Positions 29,935-37,748 of a DNA stretch of 51,259 bases are shown here, piece by piece (position 1 is the first letter of the stretch; the number at the start of each line of letters is the position of its first letter). This DNA is from Rhabdochromatium marinum (GTDB taxonomy: Bacteria > Pseudomonadota > Gammaproteobacteria > Chromatiales > Chromatiaceae): positions 76,955 to 128,213 of the forward strand of contig NZ_NRRS01000014.1 in the NCBI RefSeq assembly GCF_016583795.1, read 5' to 3'. The notes beneath the pieces were generated by a model, which was not told where the DNA came from, ran no database searches, and saw only the letters and a program-made list of their open reading frames with translations. Made by a program: the position numbers and the translations under genes.

Positions 29935-30504
29935 ATGAAAAAGTTAACACTCGTTACTTGTGTTGGCCCCTTGACGCTGTGCGGCGGCCTGGCACTGGCG
30001 ATGCCCGGTGGCCCTCCGGGTGGTGGTCAGTTTCCGCCTGAAGCCGACCTGGATGGCGATGGGCATGTGACCCGCGATGAAATGGACCTCCATCGTACCA
30101 ACACCTTTGATATGGCTGATACCAATGGTGACGGGCAACTAAGCCTGAGCGAACTGCAAACCTATGAAGAGGCCGAGCGGGCCACGCGGCAGGCTGAGGC
30201 CTTCGCTAGGCTGGATGCTGACGCGAACGGCGTGGTCACGGAGGACGAATTCATCAACGGCGCTCCCGAAACCGGCGTCGATGTCGCTGCCAGACTCTAT
30301 GCGCTCGCCGTTGGCGATGCCACCGGTCTGAGTGCCGAGACACTGGCCGCCATCCAAGGTCCCGAGGGCGCGTCGCTGCATCAGTTTGCCAGCCTGGATA
30401 CCGATGGTAACAGCGCCCTGTCGCTGGAGGAATTTTTGGCACCACCGGCCGGTCGCGGGCCAGGCGAAGGCGCAAGACCTGGATCTGGCGCACCAGGACG
30501 CTGA
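29935..30504 (+). CDS. Secreted EF-hand calcium-binding protein
   Basis: A 189-residue protein with a signal peptide (MKKLTLVTCVGPLTLCGGLALA). Four EF-hand-type 12-residue loops follow: DLDGDGHVTRDE, DTNGDGQLSLSE, DADANGVVTEDE and DTDGNSALSLEE; the first two are canonical, the others less so. The C-terminus is Gly/Pro/Arg-rich. Calcium binding in the periplasm or outside is inferred; the partner is unknown. ATG 29935 gives a clean signal peptide; an ATG at 29920 adds five residues. Convergent with the PilZ gene. Confidence 0.82.
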   Translation: MKKLTLVTCVGPLTLCGGLALAMPGGPPGGGQFPPEADLDGDGHVTRDEMDLHRTNTFDMADTNGDGQLSLSELQTYEEAERATRQAEAFARLDADANGVVTEDEFINGAPETGVDVAARLYALAVGDATGLSAETLAAIQGPEGASLHQFASLDTDGNSALSLEEFLAPPAGRGPGEGARPGSGAPGR

Positions 30505-30583
30505 GTCAGGGCCATTCAGGCCATCGCCGCCACAGCAACGACTACCACCACAGGTTCTGGCACATGTCCTTTCCCCGAGGCGA

Positions 30584-30997
30584 TCACACCGCCCCAGACG
30601 CCGCAATGTCCGGGCACAGCTTTTCGCACCAGGGACAGCCATGAGCCAGAGCCTGAGCAATGGCGTGCGCGGCCTCGCTGGGGTGAAAGCGAATACCAAT
30701 TTGCCAACGCCCCTCGACTGGCTCGGCCGCTGCCCAGACCACAGTGGCCGTGCAGTGGCGTTCCTCGCGCAGACCAACCTTATCGCAGCCAAAGTGAATC
30801 CGCAGCGTTTCATCGCACGCATAGGGTTGGTCGGCCCAGATGCGCGCTCCGCTCTCGCTGGCATCCTGCACAATACCGTTGTGGGGATTGGAAGCTGCGG
30901 AACTGGAATCCGGAGTTCCCAAAGACTCCAGTTGGATCAGGCAATCAATCTGATTGCGCGGGCTGACGCGACGATTTTCCGCCGGGATGCTTGACAT
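30584..30997 (-). CDS. PilZ-domain (c-di-GMP receptor) protein
   Basis: A 137-residue single-domain PilZ protein. The c-di-GMP-binding signature is present: the RxxxR-type element ENRRVSPRNQ near the N-terminus and the D/NxSxxG element VQDASESGARIW about 35 residues later. ATG 30997 has GGAG 10 nt ahead. An alternative GTG at 31042 overlaps the stop of the upstream bacteriophytochrome gene (GTGA) and would add 15 residues; this would couple translation of the two. Either way the pair forms one minus-strand unit. Confidence 0.85.
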   Translation of the reverse strand: MSSIPAENRRVSPRNQIDCLIQLESLGTPDSSSAASNPHNGIVQDASESGARIWADQPYACDETLRIHFGCDKVGLREERHCTATVVWAAAEPVEGRWQIGIRFHPSEAAHAIAQALAHGCPWCEKLCPDIAASGAV

Positions 30998-31038
30998 GGG
31001 CAAGAGACTCCAATAATTGCGGTAAGCAAAGGCACGCG

Positions 31039-32610
31039 TCACAGTGACAGCAGATCGGCGTTGATGTCGCGCAGCAGCAGGCTGCGAAACTTACTCGCCC
31101 GCAGCAGATCGCGATTTGACCAAGGCTCGGAATGCCCACTGCTGGTTTCCACCCAGTGCTCAAAGGAGGAACGCGGCGAGAGCATGCTGTGCCCCTGATC
31201 GCTGAGCGCGCTCTTGCGTGGATCCCCGGCCCAGGTGACGCTTTGCGGCTGCTCCGGGCGCCACCACAGAAACACCCGCTCGCCACTGACATCAAAGCGG
31301 CTCAGCAACACCGCCAGCAGGCCACTGCAACTGGCTTTGTGATGTGCCGCCGGCGGAAACAGCTCCGGCAGATGATCCGTCACAAACACCCGTTCGCGCC
31401 CCTCGGTGATTAACCAATGGACCTGCGCACGTATCGCCTCTTCCGGGGGCGTCTGACCGAAGCAAATCAGTGCCTCTCCGTCCACCAGCGCCGCGCCGCT
31501 GGCATTGACCAACCGCAACAGCCGATCACCCAAGGCCGTGGGTTGAGTGAAATCGCCATACGCGGGAGCGGCATCGGCCTCGCGCAGGGCGGCATGGAGC
31601 TGGGTAATTTCCTGCTCACTCTCGGAGAGTTCCAGCAAGCGCTGGGTGCTGTAATAGCCCGAGATCGCCATGGAGAACGCCTGGCACATCGCCACACATC
31701 GTTCGCGAATGGGGAGCGGTAGCTCGCGCGGCTGGCGATGATGACAGGCCATCAGCCCCCACAGCCGCTCTCCGACCACAATTGAATAAGACAGCGAAGC
31801 GGTGACACCCATGTTCTTCAGATATTCAAGATGCACCGGAGAAACCGCGCGCAAATCAGACAGCGTCAGATCCAGCAGCAGCCGCTCATCCTGACTGAAA
31901 ATAGGCACCGGCTCGGCGGTGCGATCTGGAATCTGCCGATGCGAATTGGCCAGATACAGCTCGCGCGCGATCTGCGGAATGTCCGAGGCCGGGAAGCGCA
32001 GACCAAGATAGGGTTCCACATCATCAATCAGGCTCTCGGTGATGACCTCGCCGCTTTCATCATCACGAAAGCGGTAAATCATCACCCGTTCAAAGCCAGT
32101 CACCTCGCGCACCGTATCGGCAAGAAACTGGCAGTAATGCGTCCATTCGGATTCGCTGCCCGGCATGCGGAACAGGCGATGGGGAATCGGCCGATAAGCG
32201 TTGAGGCGCTGATTCTCCGGCAACGCGCGCTCCAGTTCCAGCAGCCAATGGTGTTCGCTACGCGACAACCAGCCATTGAGCAGCCCCTGAGGCCCGGAGC
32301 AAACACCCGACAAGAGTTGCTTGTCAGCCCCCGGATACATCCAATGTTCGGCATCGGGCCCCTCGCCAATGGCTTGGATGAATGCCGGGATGGCCACCGG
32401 CAATGCCTGCCCCAGCAGCGCGTCTGGCGACTTGTCCAACCCATCCAACCAATCCGCTGCATTGGCACTGAGATGGCGGATGCGCGCATCACCAGCCTCA
32501 CCGGCCAGCAGCACACCATAGGGCTGAATGAAGCGCGTCCGATGCAAGGCTTCGCGCTCACACTCAGCGATAAAGCCTTGCAGGGGTTGTTCGTTGGACG
32601 GGGAATTCAT
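31039..32610 (-). CDS. Bacteriophytochrome photosensory core (PAS-GAF-PHY) without output domain
   Basis: A 523-residue red/far-red photoreceptor. The biliverdin-binding Cys17 sits in ECEREALH before IQPYGVLL (PAS). The GAF domain has the FPASDIPQIAR motif with its conserved Asp, and the His-bearing stretches VHLEYLKNMGV and GLMACHH. The PHY domain has the tongue motif SPRSSF and the WAGDPRK partner. The protein ends ~40 residues after PRSSF, so it has no histidine kinase, GGDEF or EAL domain, whereas most bacteriophytochromes continue with one. The next gene in the unit encodes a PilZ protein. No haem oxygenase gene (biliverdin supply) is in the window. Confidence 0.92.
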   Translation of the reverse strand: MNSPSNEQPLQGFIAECEREALHRTRFIQPYGVLLAGEAGDARIRHLSANAADWLDGLDKSPDALLGQALPVAIPAFIQAIGEGPDAEHWMYPGADKQLLSGVCSGPQGLLNGWLSRSEHHWLLELERALPENQRLNAYRPIPHRLFRMPGSESEWTHYCQFLADTVREVTGFERVMIYRFRDDESGEVITESLIDDVEPYLGLRFPASDIPQIARELYLANSHRQIPDRTAEPVPIFSQDERLLLDLTLSDLRAVSPVHLEYLKNMGVTASLSYSIVVGERLWGLMACHHRQPRELPLPIRERCVAMCQAFSMAISGYYSTQRLLELSESEQEITQLHAALREADAAPAYGDFTQPTALGDRLLRLVNASGAALVDGEALICFGQTPPEEAIRAQVHWLITEGRERVFVTDHLPELFPPAAHHKASCSGLLAVLLSRFDVSGERVFLWWRPEQPQSVTWAGDPRKSALSDQGHSMLSPRSSFEHWVETSSGHSEPWSNRDLLRASKFRSLLLRDINADLLSL

Positions 32611-32796
32611 GACCGATTCTGTTGTTTACTCTCAGGCTGGGTGGCTGGCTTGAGTATAGCGGGTCCGGGTAGTCAATGACCTGATCCGTCCATCCGGACG
32701 GTGGCAATCCTGCCCCAATAGCTTCTACTATAAAGCCACTCTGGCGAGCGTTGGAACGAGCACCTTGAAGACTGACACCTACAGAAAAGCTCTGTT

Positions 32797-33567
32797 ATGA
32801 CTGAACTTGACGATCACGCATTGAAGTTACCCGCTTCAGATGGCATGCCTGCGTGCGCCCCCCCACCTCCAATCCAGCCGGTCTGCTCGGTTGCCCTCTA
32901 CATCGACGGGGATAACCAATCGCCCGTGATTGCCGAGGATTTACTGGCAAGCATTCGCCTGGATTGGGGACTGGAGGTTTCACGCGTAGTTCTGGCCAGC
33001 AACAATCATGGCCAAGCCATGCCACGCTGGCAGACGGCGCTGACCGAAACGCTTCCCGAACCATGCGTGCAGATTTTATGCGTGCCGAAAACACCTGACG
33101 CCGCCGATCTGGCATTGATTCTGGAACTGGGTGCAAACCTGGAACAGCATCGCACCGCACCAGATCTAATCCTAATCGTGTCGCGCGATGAATGGCTGAT
33201 CCGAGCCGCAGAAGCCGTGCATGCGCGTGGTGCTCGGGTATGGGTTGCCTATGCCCGCAATGAGGCACTACCCGCTCAGACGGTGTTGCCTACGCTACTG
33301 TTGCCAGCCGTCAACGCGAGCTTGAGCAGCTCCGCTACGCCGGAACCCGCAGAGACCACAGCTGCATCATCAACGCTAAACACAATACTCGACCAAATCC
33401 GCACGCGCTGCGAGCCGCACCCCGACGGTGGCTACCGACCCAACGAAGTGGGACAAGCGCTCTATCAACTGGGACTCACAGAAAAACTGCTGCGTGATCG
33501 CTTTCTAAAAAGCATCCCAAATTTACGCGAAGCTGGCACCGGCAATCAAAAACGCCTGATCTTTTAG
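32797..33567 (+). CDS. NYN-domain protein with C-terminal LOTUS/OST-HTH-like domain
   Basis: A 256-residue protein. After a ~30-residue Pro-rich leader, ALYIDGDNQSP starts a NYN/PIN-like domain, continued by DAADLALILELG and LILIVSRDEWLIRAAE. A low-complexity Ser/Ala/Thr linker (~175-195) leads to a C-terminal module, GGYRPNEVGQALYQLGL, resembling the LOTUS/OST-HTH RNA-binding fold. A role in RNA binding or cleavage is inferred. Its stop codon lies exactly at the edge of the IS630 remnant (TTTTAGCGTG), so the original C-terminus may have been altered by the insertion. Distinct from the NYN/cold-shock protein at 16440-17273. Confidence 0.72.
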   Translation: MTELDDHALKLPASDGMPACAPPPPIQPVCSVALYIDGDNQSPVIAEDLLASIRLDWGLEVSRVVLASNNHGQAMPRWQTALTETLPEPCVQILCVPKTPDAADLALILELGANLEQHRTAPDLILIVSRDEWLIRAAEAVHARGARVWVAYARNEALPAQTVLPTLLLPAVNASLSSSATPEPAETTAASSTLNTILDQIRTRCEPHPDGGYRPNEVGQALYQLGLTEKLLRDRFLKSIPNLREAGTGNQKRLIF

Positions 33568-34110
33568 CGTGTCTACTAAAGCGAGACACGGGATGCGTAA
33601 TTTTTCCTCCTCTGGATCGACTGTTGTTTTCGTCCAGAGGCGGTCAGTAACCGCCATTGGCATGGCATTAATCCCGCAGATGAAACACGCCAATCGTGTG
33701 ATCAACTCCTCGGCGGTGGCGTAACAGGGATGATAGGTGAACTCCTCGCGTAGCCAGTGCCACAGGGCTTCGACGGGCATGAAGTCCGGGCTGTCGCCCG
33801 GCAATGGCCGCATGGTGATGGCGAGTTCCTCGGCAAGATCGCGCACGGCGATGGAGCAATGATACGAAGCGCCATCTCAGGTCAGGATGAGCTCACGCAT
33901 CGGCTCCTACTCACGCAGATGGCGTAAGACGGTGAGGGTGTGCTTGGTGTTAGCGCTGGGGAAGTCACAGATGGCCACATGTGCGGCGTTCGAGTGTGAG
34001 CACCAATACAACGCTGGATGAGTATGGAAGAACGGGCTGATCTACAGAATGCCCAGCGAGTATGCAGCGCACCATGAACATTACGCATCCCGTTCTGGAC
34101 GGGGTTTAAT
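33567..34110 (-). pseudogene. Decayed, internally deleted IS630-family element with transposase 3' remnant
   Basis: The minus-strand frame reads LYWCSHSNAAHVAICDF, TLTVLRHLRE, stop, EPMRELILT, stop, DGASYHCSIAVRDLAEELAI, PGDSPDFMPVEALWHWLREE and DRLWTKTTVDPEEEKL, the C-terminal half of an IS630-family DDE transposase. Two nonsense codons interrupt it (TAG where Gln is expected before EP, TGA where Trp is expected before DGASYH). The N-terminal half is absent. A 14-bp inverted repeat, ACGGGATGCGTAAT, at 33588-33601 and 34080-34093 brackets the remnant, suggesting that both ends survive around an internal deletion. Exact outer limits are uncertain. Confidence 0.75.
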
Positions 34111-34282
34111 AGCATTTTTATCCGTTGAATGCTTGCGCCAGAAAATATTGCGATTTGTCATTGAATCGCGCGCTTTCGATGCCATACCTGACCTTGAAGG
34201 TCGGAAAAGCCGGATTACGCCCGGCGGCTGACTTATCGCATCATCCAATATTTTCTGCTTTCAGATCAGGAGACAAAACGCC

Positions 34283-34522
34283 ATGAACATGACCAAAGAC
34301 TCCGCTACCGCTCTGGTTGGTCTCGCACTCGCCGGTTCTGTCGGTCTCACCCAGGCCGCAGCGGGCAATCCGTTCGTCGCTCAGGATCTCGGCACCGGCT
34401 ACATGCAGCTCGCCGAGGCCGACACCGAAGGCAAATGTGGCAGTAAGGACGAAGAGGGCAAGTGCGGCAGCAAGGACGATGACGACAAGGGTGGCGAAGG
34501 CTCCTGTGGCGGGAGCAGCTAA
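34283..34522 (+). CDS. hvfA: HvfA/bufferin-type RiPP precursor with EGKCG motifs
   Basis: A 79-residue precursor. The N-terminal ~27 residues form a signal-peptide-like leader (TALVGLALAGSVGLTQAAA), then a ~25-residue spacer, then a Cys-containing tail with two exact EGKCG motifs followed by SKDxxxx and a third variant EGSCGG. In the HvfA and bufferin families, EGKCG cysteines are modified by an MNIO (DUF692) enzyme, giving copper-binding thiooxazole-type groups. AGGAGA lies 9 nt before ATG 34283. The maturase gene starts 17 nt downstream. Metal specificity is taken from the family, not shown here. Confidence 0.85.
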   Translation: MNMTKDSATALVGLALAGSVGLTQAAAGNPFVAQDLGTGYMQLAEADTEGKCGSKDEEGKCGSKDDDDKGGEGSCGGSS

Positions 34523-34539
34523 GCGGCTGAACCAGGTCA

Positions 34540-35421
34540 ATGCTGACACCCTGGCATGAGTCCATCGCTGGCGCCGGGCTCGGCCTGCGGCGCTCTTTCT
34601 TGAGCGCCCTGGTCGAGTCACCACCGCTGGGGCGGGTTGATTTCTACGAGATTGCGCCCGAGAACTGGATTGGCGTCGGCGGGTCCAAAGGTCATCGGCT
34701 GCGCGCACTGACCGAGCAGGTTCCATTCGTCTGCCATGGTTTGTCGCTGTCGATCGGTGGTCCAGCACCGCTAGATGGCAATTTTTTGCACCAGCTTAAA
34801 GGTTTTCTTGATCAGCACGACATCGCGCACTATACCGAGCACCTCAGCTACTGTGCCGACGATGGCCAACTCTACGACCTGCTGCCCATCCCCTTCACCG
34901 AGGAAGCCGTCCACTATGTTGCCGCACGCGTGCGTGAGGTGCAGGACAGGCTCGAACGCCGCATTGCCCTGGAAAATGCCTCCTACTACGCCGCTCCCGG
35001 ACCGGAGATGTCCGAGAGTGACTTCATCCGCGCCGTGCTGACGGAGGCCGATTGTGACCTGCTGCTCGACGTCAACAATATCTACGTCAATTCCATCAAC
35101 CACAGCTACGATCCGCTCGCCTTTCTGCACAGCCTGCCTGGCGAGCGCATTCGCTACGGTCACATCGCCGGGCATCATGTTGCAGCCGAGGATCTGCGCA
35201 TTGATACCCATGGCGCCGAGGTTATCGACCCGGTTTGGACTCTACTCGATGCCGCTTATCAGTCCTTCGGCGTCTTCCCGACGCTGCTCGAACGTGACTT
35301 CAACATCCCCCCATTGGCCGAACTGCTGTTGGAGGTGGATCGAGTAAGACAGATTCAACACGATCACCACGTCCGGCATGAGCCACAGTCGGCCACGCCG
35401 CCAGCCTTGGCAATGGCATGA
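34540..35421 (+). CDS. hvfB: MNIO-type RiPP maturase (DUF692, HvfB/BufB)
   Basis: A 293-residue TIM-barrel enzyme of the multinuclear non-haem iron oxidase family. Candidate iron ligands are in the expected order: His in [10 protein letters not shown], His in YTEHLSYC, Glu/Asn in ALENASYY, Asp/Asn in [10 protein letters not shown], His residues in GHIAGHH, Asp/His in IDTHGAEV and Glu in [10 protein letters not shown]. Such enzymes oxidatively modify cysteines of the precursor peptide. The N-terminal GAGLGLR and [10 protein letters not shown] are typical of DUF692. It lies between the precursor and the partner protein gene. Confidence 0.92.
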   Translation: MLTPWHESIAGAGLGLRRSFLSALVESPPLGRVDFYEIAPENWIGVGGSKGHRLRALTEQVPFVCHGLSLSIGGPAPLDGNFLHQLKGFLDQHDIAHYTEHLSYCADDGQLYDLLPIPFTEEAVHYVAARVREVQDRLERRIALENASYYAAPGPEMSESDFIRAVLTEADCDLLLDVNNIYVNSINHSYDPLAFLHSLPGERIRYGHIAGHHVAAEDLRIDTHGAEVIDPVWTLLDAAYQSFGVFPTLLERDFNIPPLAELLLEVDRVRQIQHDHHVRHEPQSATPPALAMA

Positions 35422-35468
35422 CAGATACCTGATCACTGGCCGCCCATCACTGACAACTGAACTGAATC

Positions 35469-36263
35469 ATGTCCAGCGCACCAGGATTCCAGCAGCAACA
35501 ACGGGCCTTCACCGCGCATCTGCGCGACCCGGCTCAGGCAGCGGCGCCGCCAGACATTGAAGAGCGGCGCATGGCCATTTATCGTGATCTGGTCTTCAAC
35601 AATCTCTCTTCGCTGCTGGCGGGCAATTTCCCAGTGCTGCGTCGCTTGCTTGCGCCTGAGCACTGGCGCGATCTGGTGCGGGACTTTCTGCGCCGCCATC
35701 GTGCCTTGTCGCCACTGTTTCCCCAGCTGCCGCGCGAATTTCTCGATTTTCTGAGTCAGCACCGTCGCAACCACTCGGACGATCCACCCTTTTTGCTTGA
35801 ACTGGCTCACTACGAGTGGATCGAAATGGCGCTGCAAATCACCGATGTCGAGCCGCCGCCCGCCGATTTGCAACCGGACGGTGACCTGTTGGAACAACAT
35901 CCCCTGATCTCCCCGGTTGCCTGGCCGCTCAGCTATCGCTTCCCGGTGCACCACATTGACCCCGACCATCAGCCCCAGAAAGCCCCGCAACAGCCAACGC
36001 ACCTGCTCGTTTATCGTGACCTAGCCGAACACCCAGTCGAGAGCCCAATTGCGCAGGTACGCTTCATGGAGATCAACGCCGTCACCAGCCGCCTGCTAAC
36101 ACTATTACAGCAGGAACCCAGCCTCAGCGGCCGGGAGGCGCTCACCCGTATCGCCAGCGAACTGGGTCACCAGCAACCGTCGCAGGTCATCATCTTCGGC
36201 GCCAGCCTGCTGGCTGATTTGCGCGCGCGTGGTGTCATCCTCGGGACGCTTGCAACCCGCTAA
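35469..36263 (+). CDS. hvfC: DUF2063 RiPP maturation partner (HvfC/BufC)
   Basis: A 264-residue protein with the DUF2063 N-terminal helical domain (QQQQRAFTAHLRDP, RMAIYRDLVFNNLSSLLAGNFPVLRRLL) and a C-terminal region resembling RiPP-recognition modules. In characterised bufferin/HvfABC systems this protein presents the precursor to the MNIO enzyme. It starts 47 nt after hvfB on the same strand. No DoxX-type membrane protein follows, so the operon appears to be the minimal three-gene form. Confidence 0.88.
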   Translation: MSSAPGFQQQQRAFTAHLRDPAQAAAPPDIEERRMAIYRDLVFNNLSSLLAGNFPVLRRLLAPEHWRDLVRDFLRRHRALSPLFPQLPREFLDFLSQHRRNHSDDPPFLLELAHYEWIEMALQITDVEPPPADLQPDGDLLEQHPLISPVAWPLSYRFPVHHIDPDHQPQKAPQQPTHLLVYRDLAEHPVESPIAQVRFMEINAVTSRLLTLLQQEPSLSGREALTRIASELGHQQPSQVIIFGASLLADLRARGVILGTLATR

Positions 36264-36449
36264 TCCCCCAAAACGCCGATCACTGAGTTCACAACCGCTG
36301 TTGTCGCCCGACGCGGGGTCAGACAAGTTGTTTGGACTGGGATGATCCGCGCACTGACCGGCTACCCGCTTTGGAATTGAAAATCGTCAACCAGCGGATC
36401 ACAATAGCTATGATTCGTCGAATCATTGGCCGCATGGGGGGGGGAGGAG

Positions 36450-37736
36450 ATGGTCGAGTGTTTGAGTCGAATGGCGACCAGCCTACCCGCTCTGTCACGC
36501 TGGATATTGCTGCTGATGGGACTGCTGTCCGGGCCGCTTCCGGCCGAAGACATCGAGTTTAGCTGCTCGCTGTGGGGCTGCAAGGAATTTCAGCGCAGTG
36601 CCGAGCTGTGGGCGGCGGACAAGGGTCAGCGGGTGGCGCCCTATGAGGTCGGTTATCTGGCCGACAATCTGCTCGGCCTCTACCGCCAGGTGCTCAACGC
36701 CCACAGCAATGAGTTCGATCTGTTGTTGATCGACACCATCTGGCCTGGCGCGCTGGGCAAGCATCTGCTGGATTTGCGCCCCTATGTCGATGAGCAAAGG
36801 CTCGCGACGTATTTTCAGCCCATCCTTGACAACCTCACCGACACTCAGGGGCGGCTGATTGCCCTGCCGCTGTTTGCCGATACCGGGATACTCTACTATC
36901 GCCAGGATTTGCTGGATCGCTATGGGTTTGCGGTGCCCAAAACCTGGGCGGAGCTAGAAGCAACCGCTGAGGCCATTTTGGAACGTGAACAAAATCCACG
37001 CCTAGCCGGTTTCGTTTGGCAGGGACGCGCCTATGAGGGGCTGACCTGCAATGCGCTGGAATGGATCGCCTCCCACGGCGGTGGCACCATTGTTGATCGC
37101 CAGGGTCAGATCACCATCAACAACCCCCAGGCGCGCCAGGCACTACACCGGGCGCGGGCCTGGATCGGCACCATCTCCCCCCCCGAGGTACTTGACGAGA
37201 CGGAGATGGACTCCATACAACGCTTTCGCGCTGGCGAGGCGATTTTCATGCGCAACTGGATGGAATACTGGGCGCATCTGGAAGAAGCCGATTCACCGGT
37301 GCGCGGGCGAGTCGGCCTAGCGCCTCTGCCCAAAGGAGGTGCCGAAGGGCAACATGCGGCCACCCTGGGTGATATGAGCTTGGCGGTGTCGCGCTACTCA
37401 GAGCACCCGGAGGCGGCGGTGGCGCTGTTGCTGTTCCTCACTGATGCGCCATCCCAGCGCCGCCATGCCCTTGAGCGTTCTTTTCCACCCACCCTCAAGG
37501 CGCTCTATACGGATCCGGTGTTGATAGAAGAACGCGGGTACATGGCGGTGTTTCAGCAGGTGCTGGAGCACAGTGTGGCGCGACCCTCGCAGGTCACCGG
37601 CCTCGCTTACCCCAAGGTGTCGAAGAAGTTTTACACCAAGGTGCATGAGATCCTCAGCGGTGCACTTGCCGTCTCCCCTGCGCTGACCACCCTGGAGGCT
37701 GAACTGCAACAGATTCGCCAGCGCTCCGCTTGGTAA
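36450..37736 (+). CDS. Extracellular solute-binding protein (family 1), no cognate permease nearby
   Basis: A 428-residue periplasmic binding protein of the sugar-binding (MalE-like) class. A signal sequence (LSRWILLLMGLLSGPLPAED) precedes the first lobe; FDLLLIDTIWPGALGKHLLDL, IALPLFADTGILYYRQDLL and YGFAVPKTWAELEATA are characteristic. ATG 36450 is preceded by a GGGAGGAG run that is unusually close, so ATG 36471 is also possible. No ABC permease or ATPase genes are adjacent. Instead a diguanylate cyclase with a periplasmic domain starts 12 nt after the stop, so the protein is likely a ligand-binding partner of that sensor. Confidence 0.82.
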   Translation: MVECLSRMATSLPALSRWILLLMGLLSGPLPAEDIEFSCSLWGCKEFQRSAELWAADKGQRVAPYEVGYLADNLLGLYRQVLNAHSNEFDLLLIDTIWPGALGKHLLDLRPYVDEQRLATYFQPILDNLTDTQGRLIALPLFADTGILYYRQDLLDRYGFAVPKTWAELEATAEAILEREQNPRLAGFVWQGRAYEGLTCNALEWIASHGGGTIVDRQGQITINNPQARQALHRARAWIGTISPPEVLDETEMDSIQRFRAGEAIFMRNWMEYWAHLEEADSPVRGRVGLAPLPKGGAEGQHAATLGDMSLAVSRYSEHPEAAVALLLFLTDAPSQRRHALERSFPPTLKALYTDPVLIEERGYMAVFQQVLEHSVARPSQVTGLAYPKVSKKFYTKVHEILSGALAVSPALTTLEAELQQIRQRSAW

Positions 37737-37748
37737 CAGGGACTGGGC

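Noticed and set aside
34049-34231. Plus-strand 60-aa ORF before hvfA
   Set aside because: Overlaps the IS630 remnant, has no ribosome site and resembles nothing I know.
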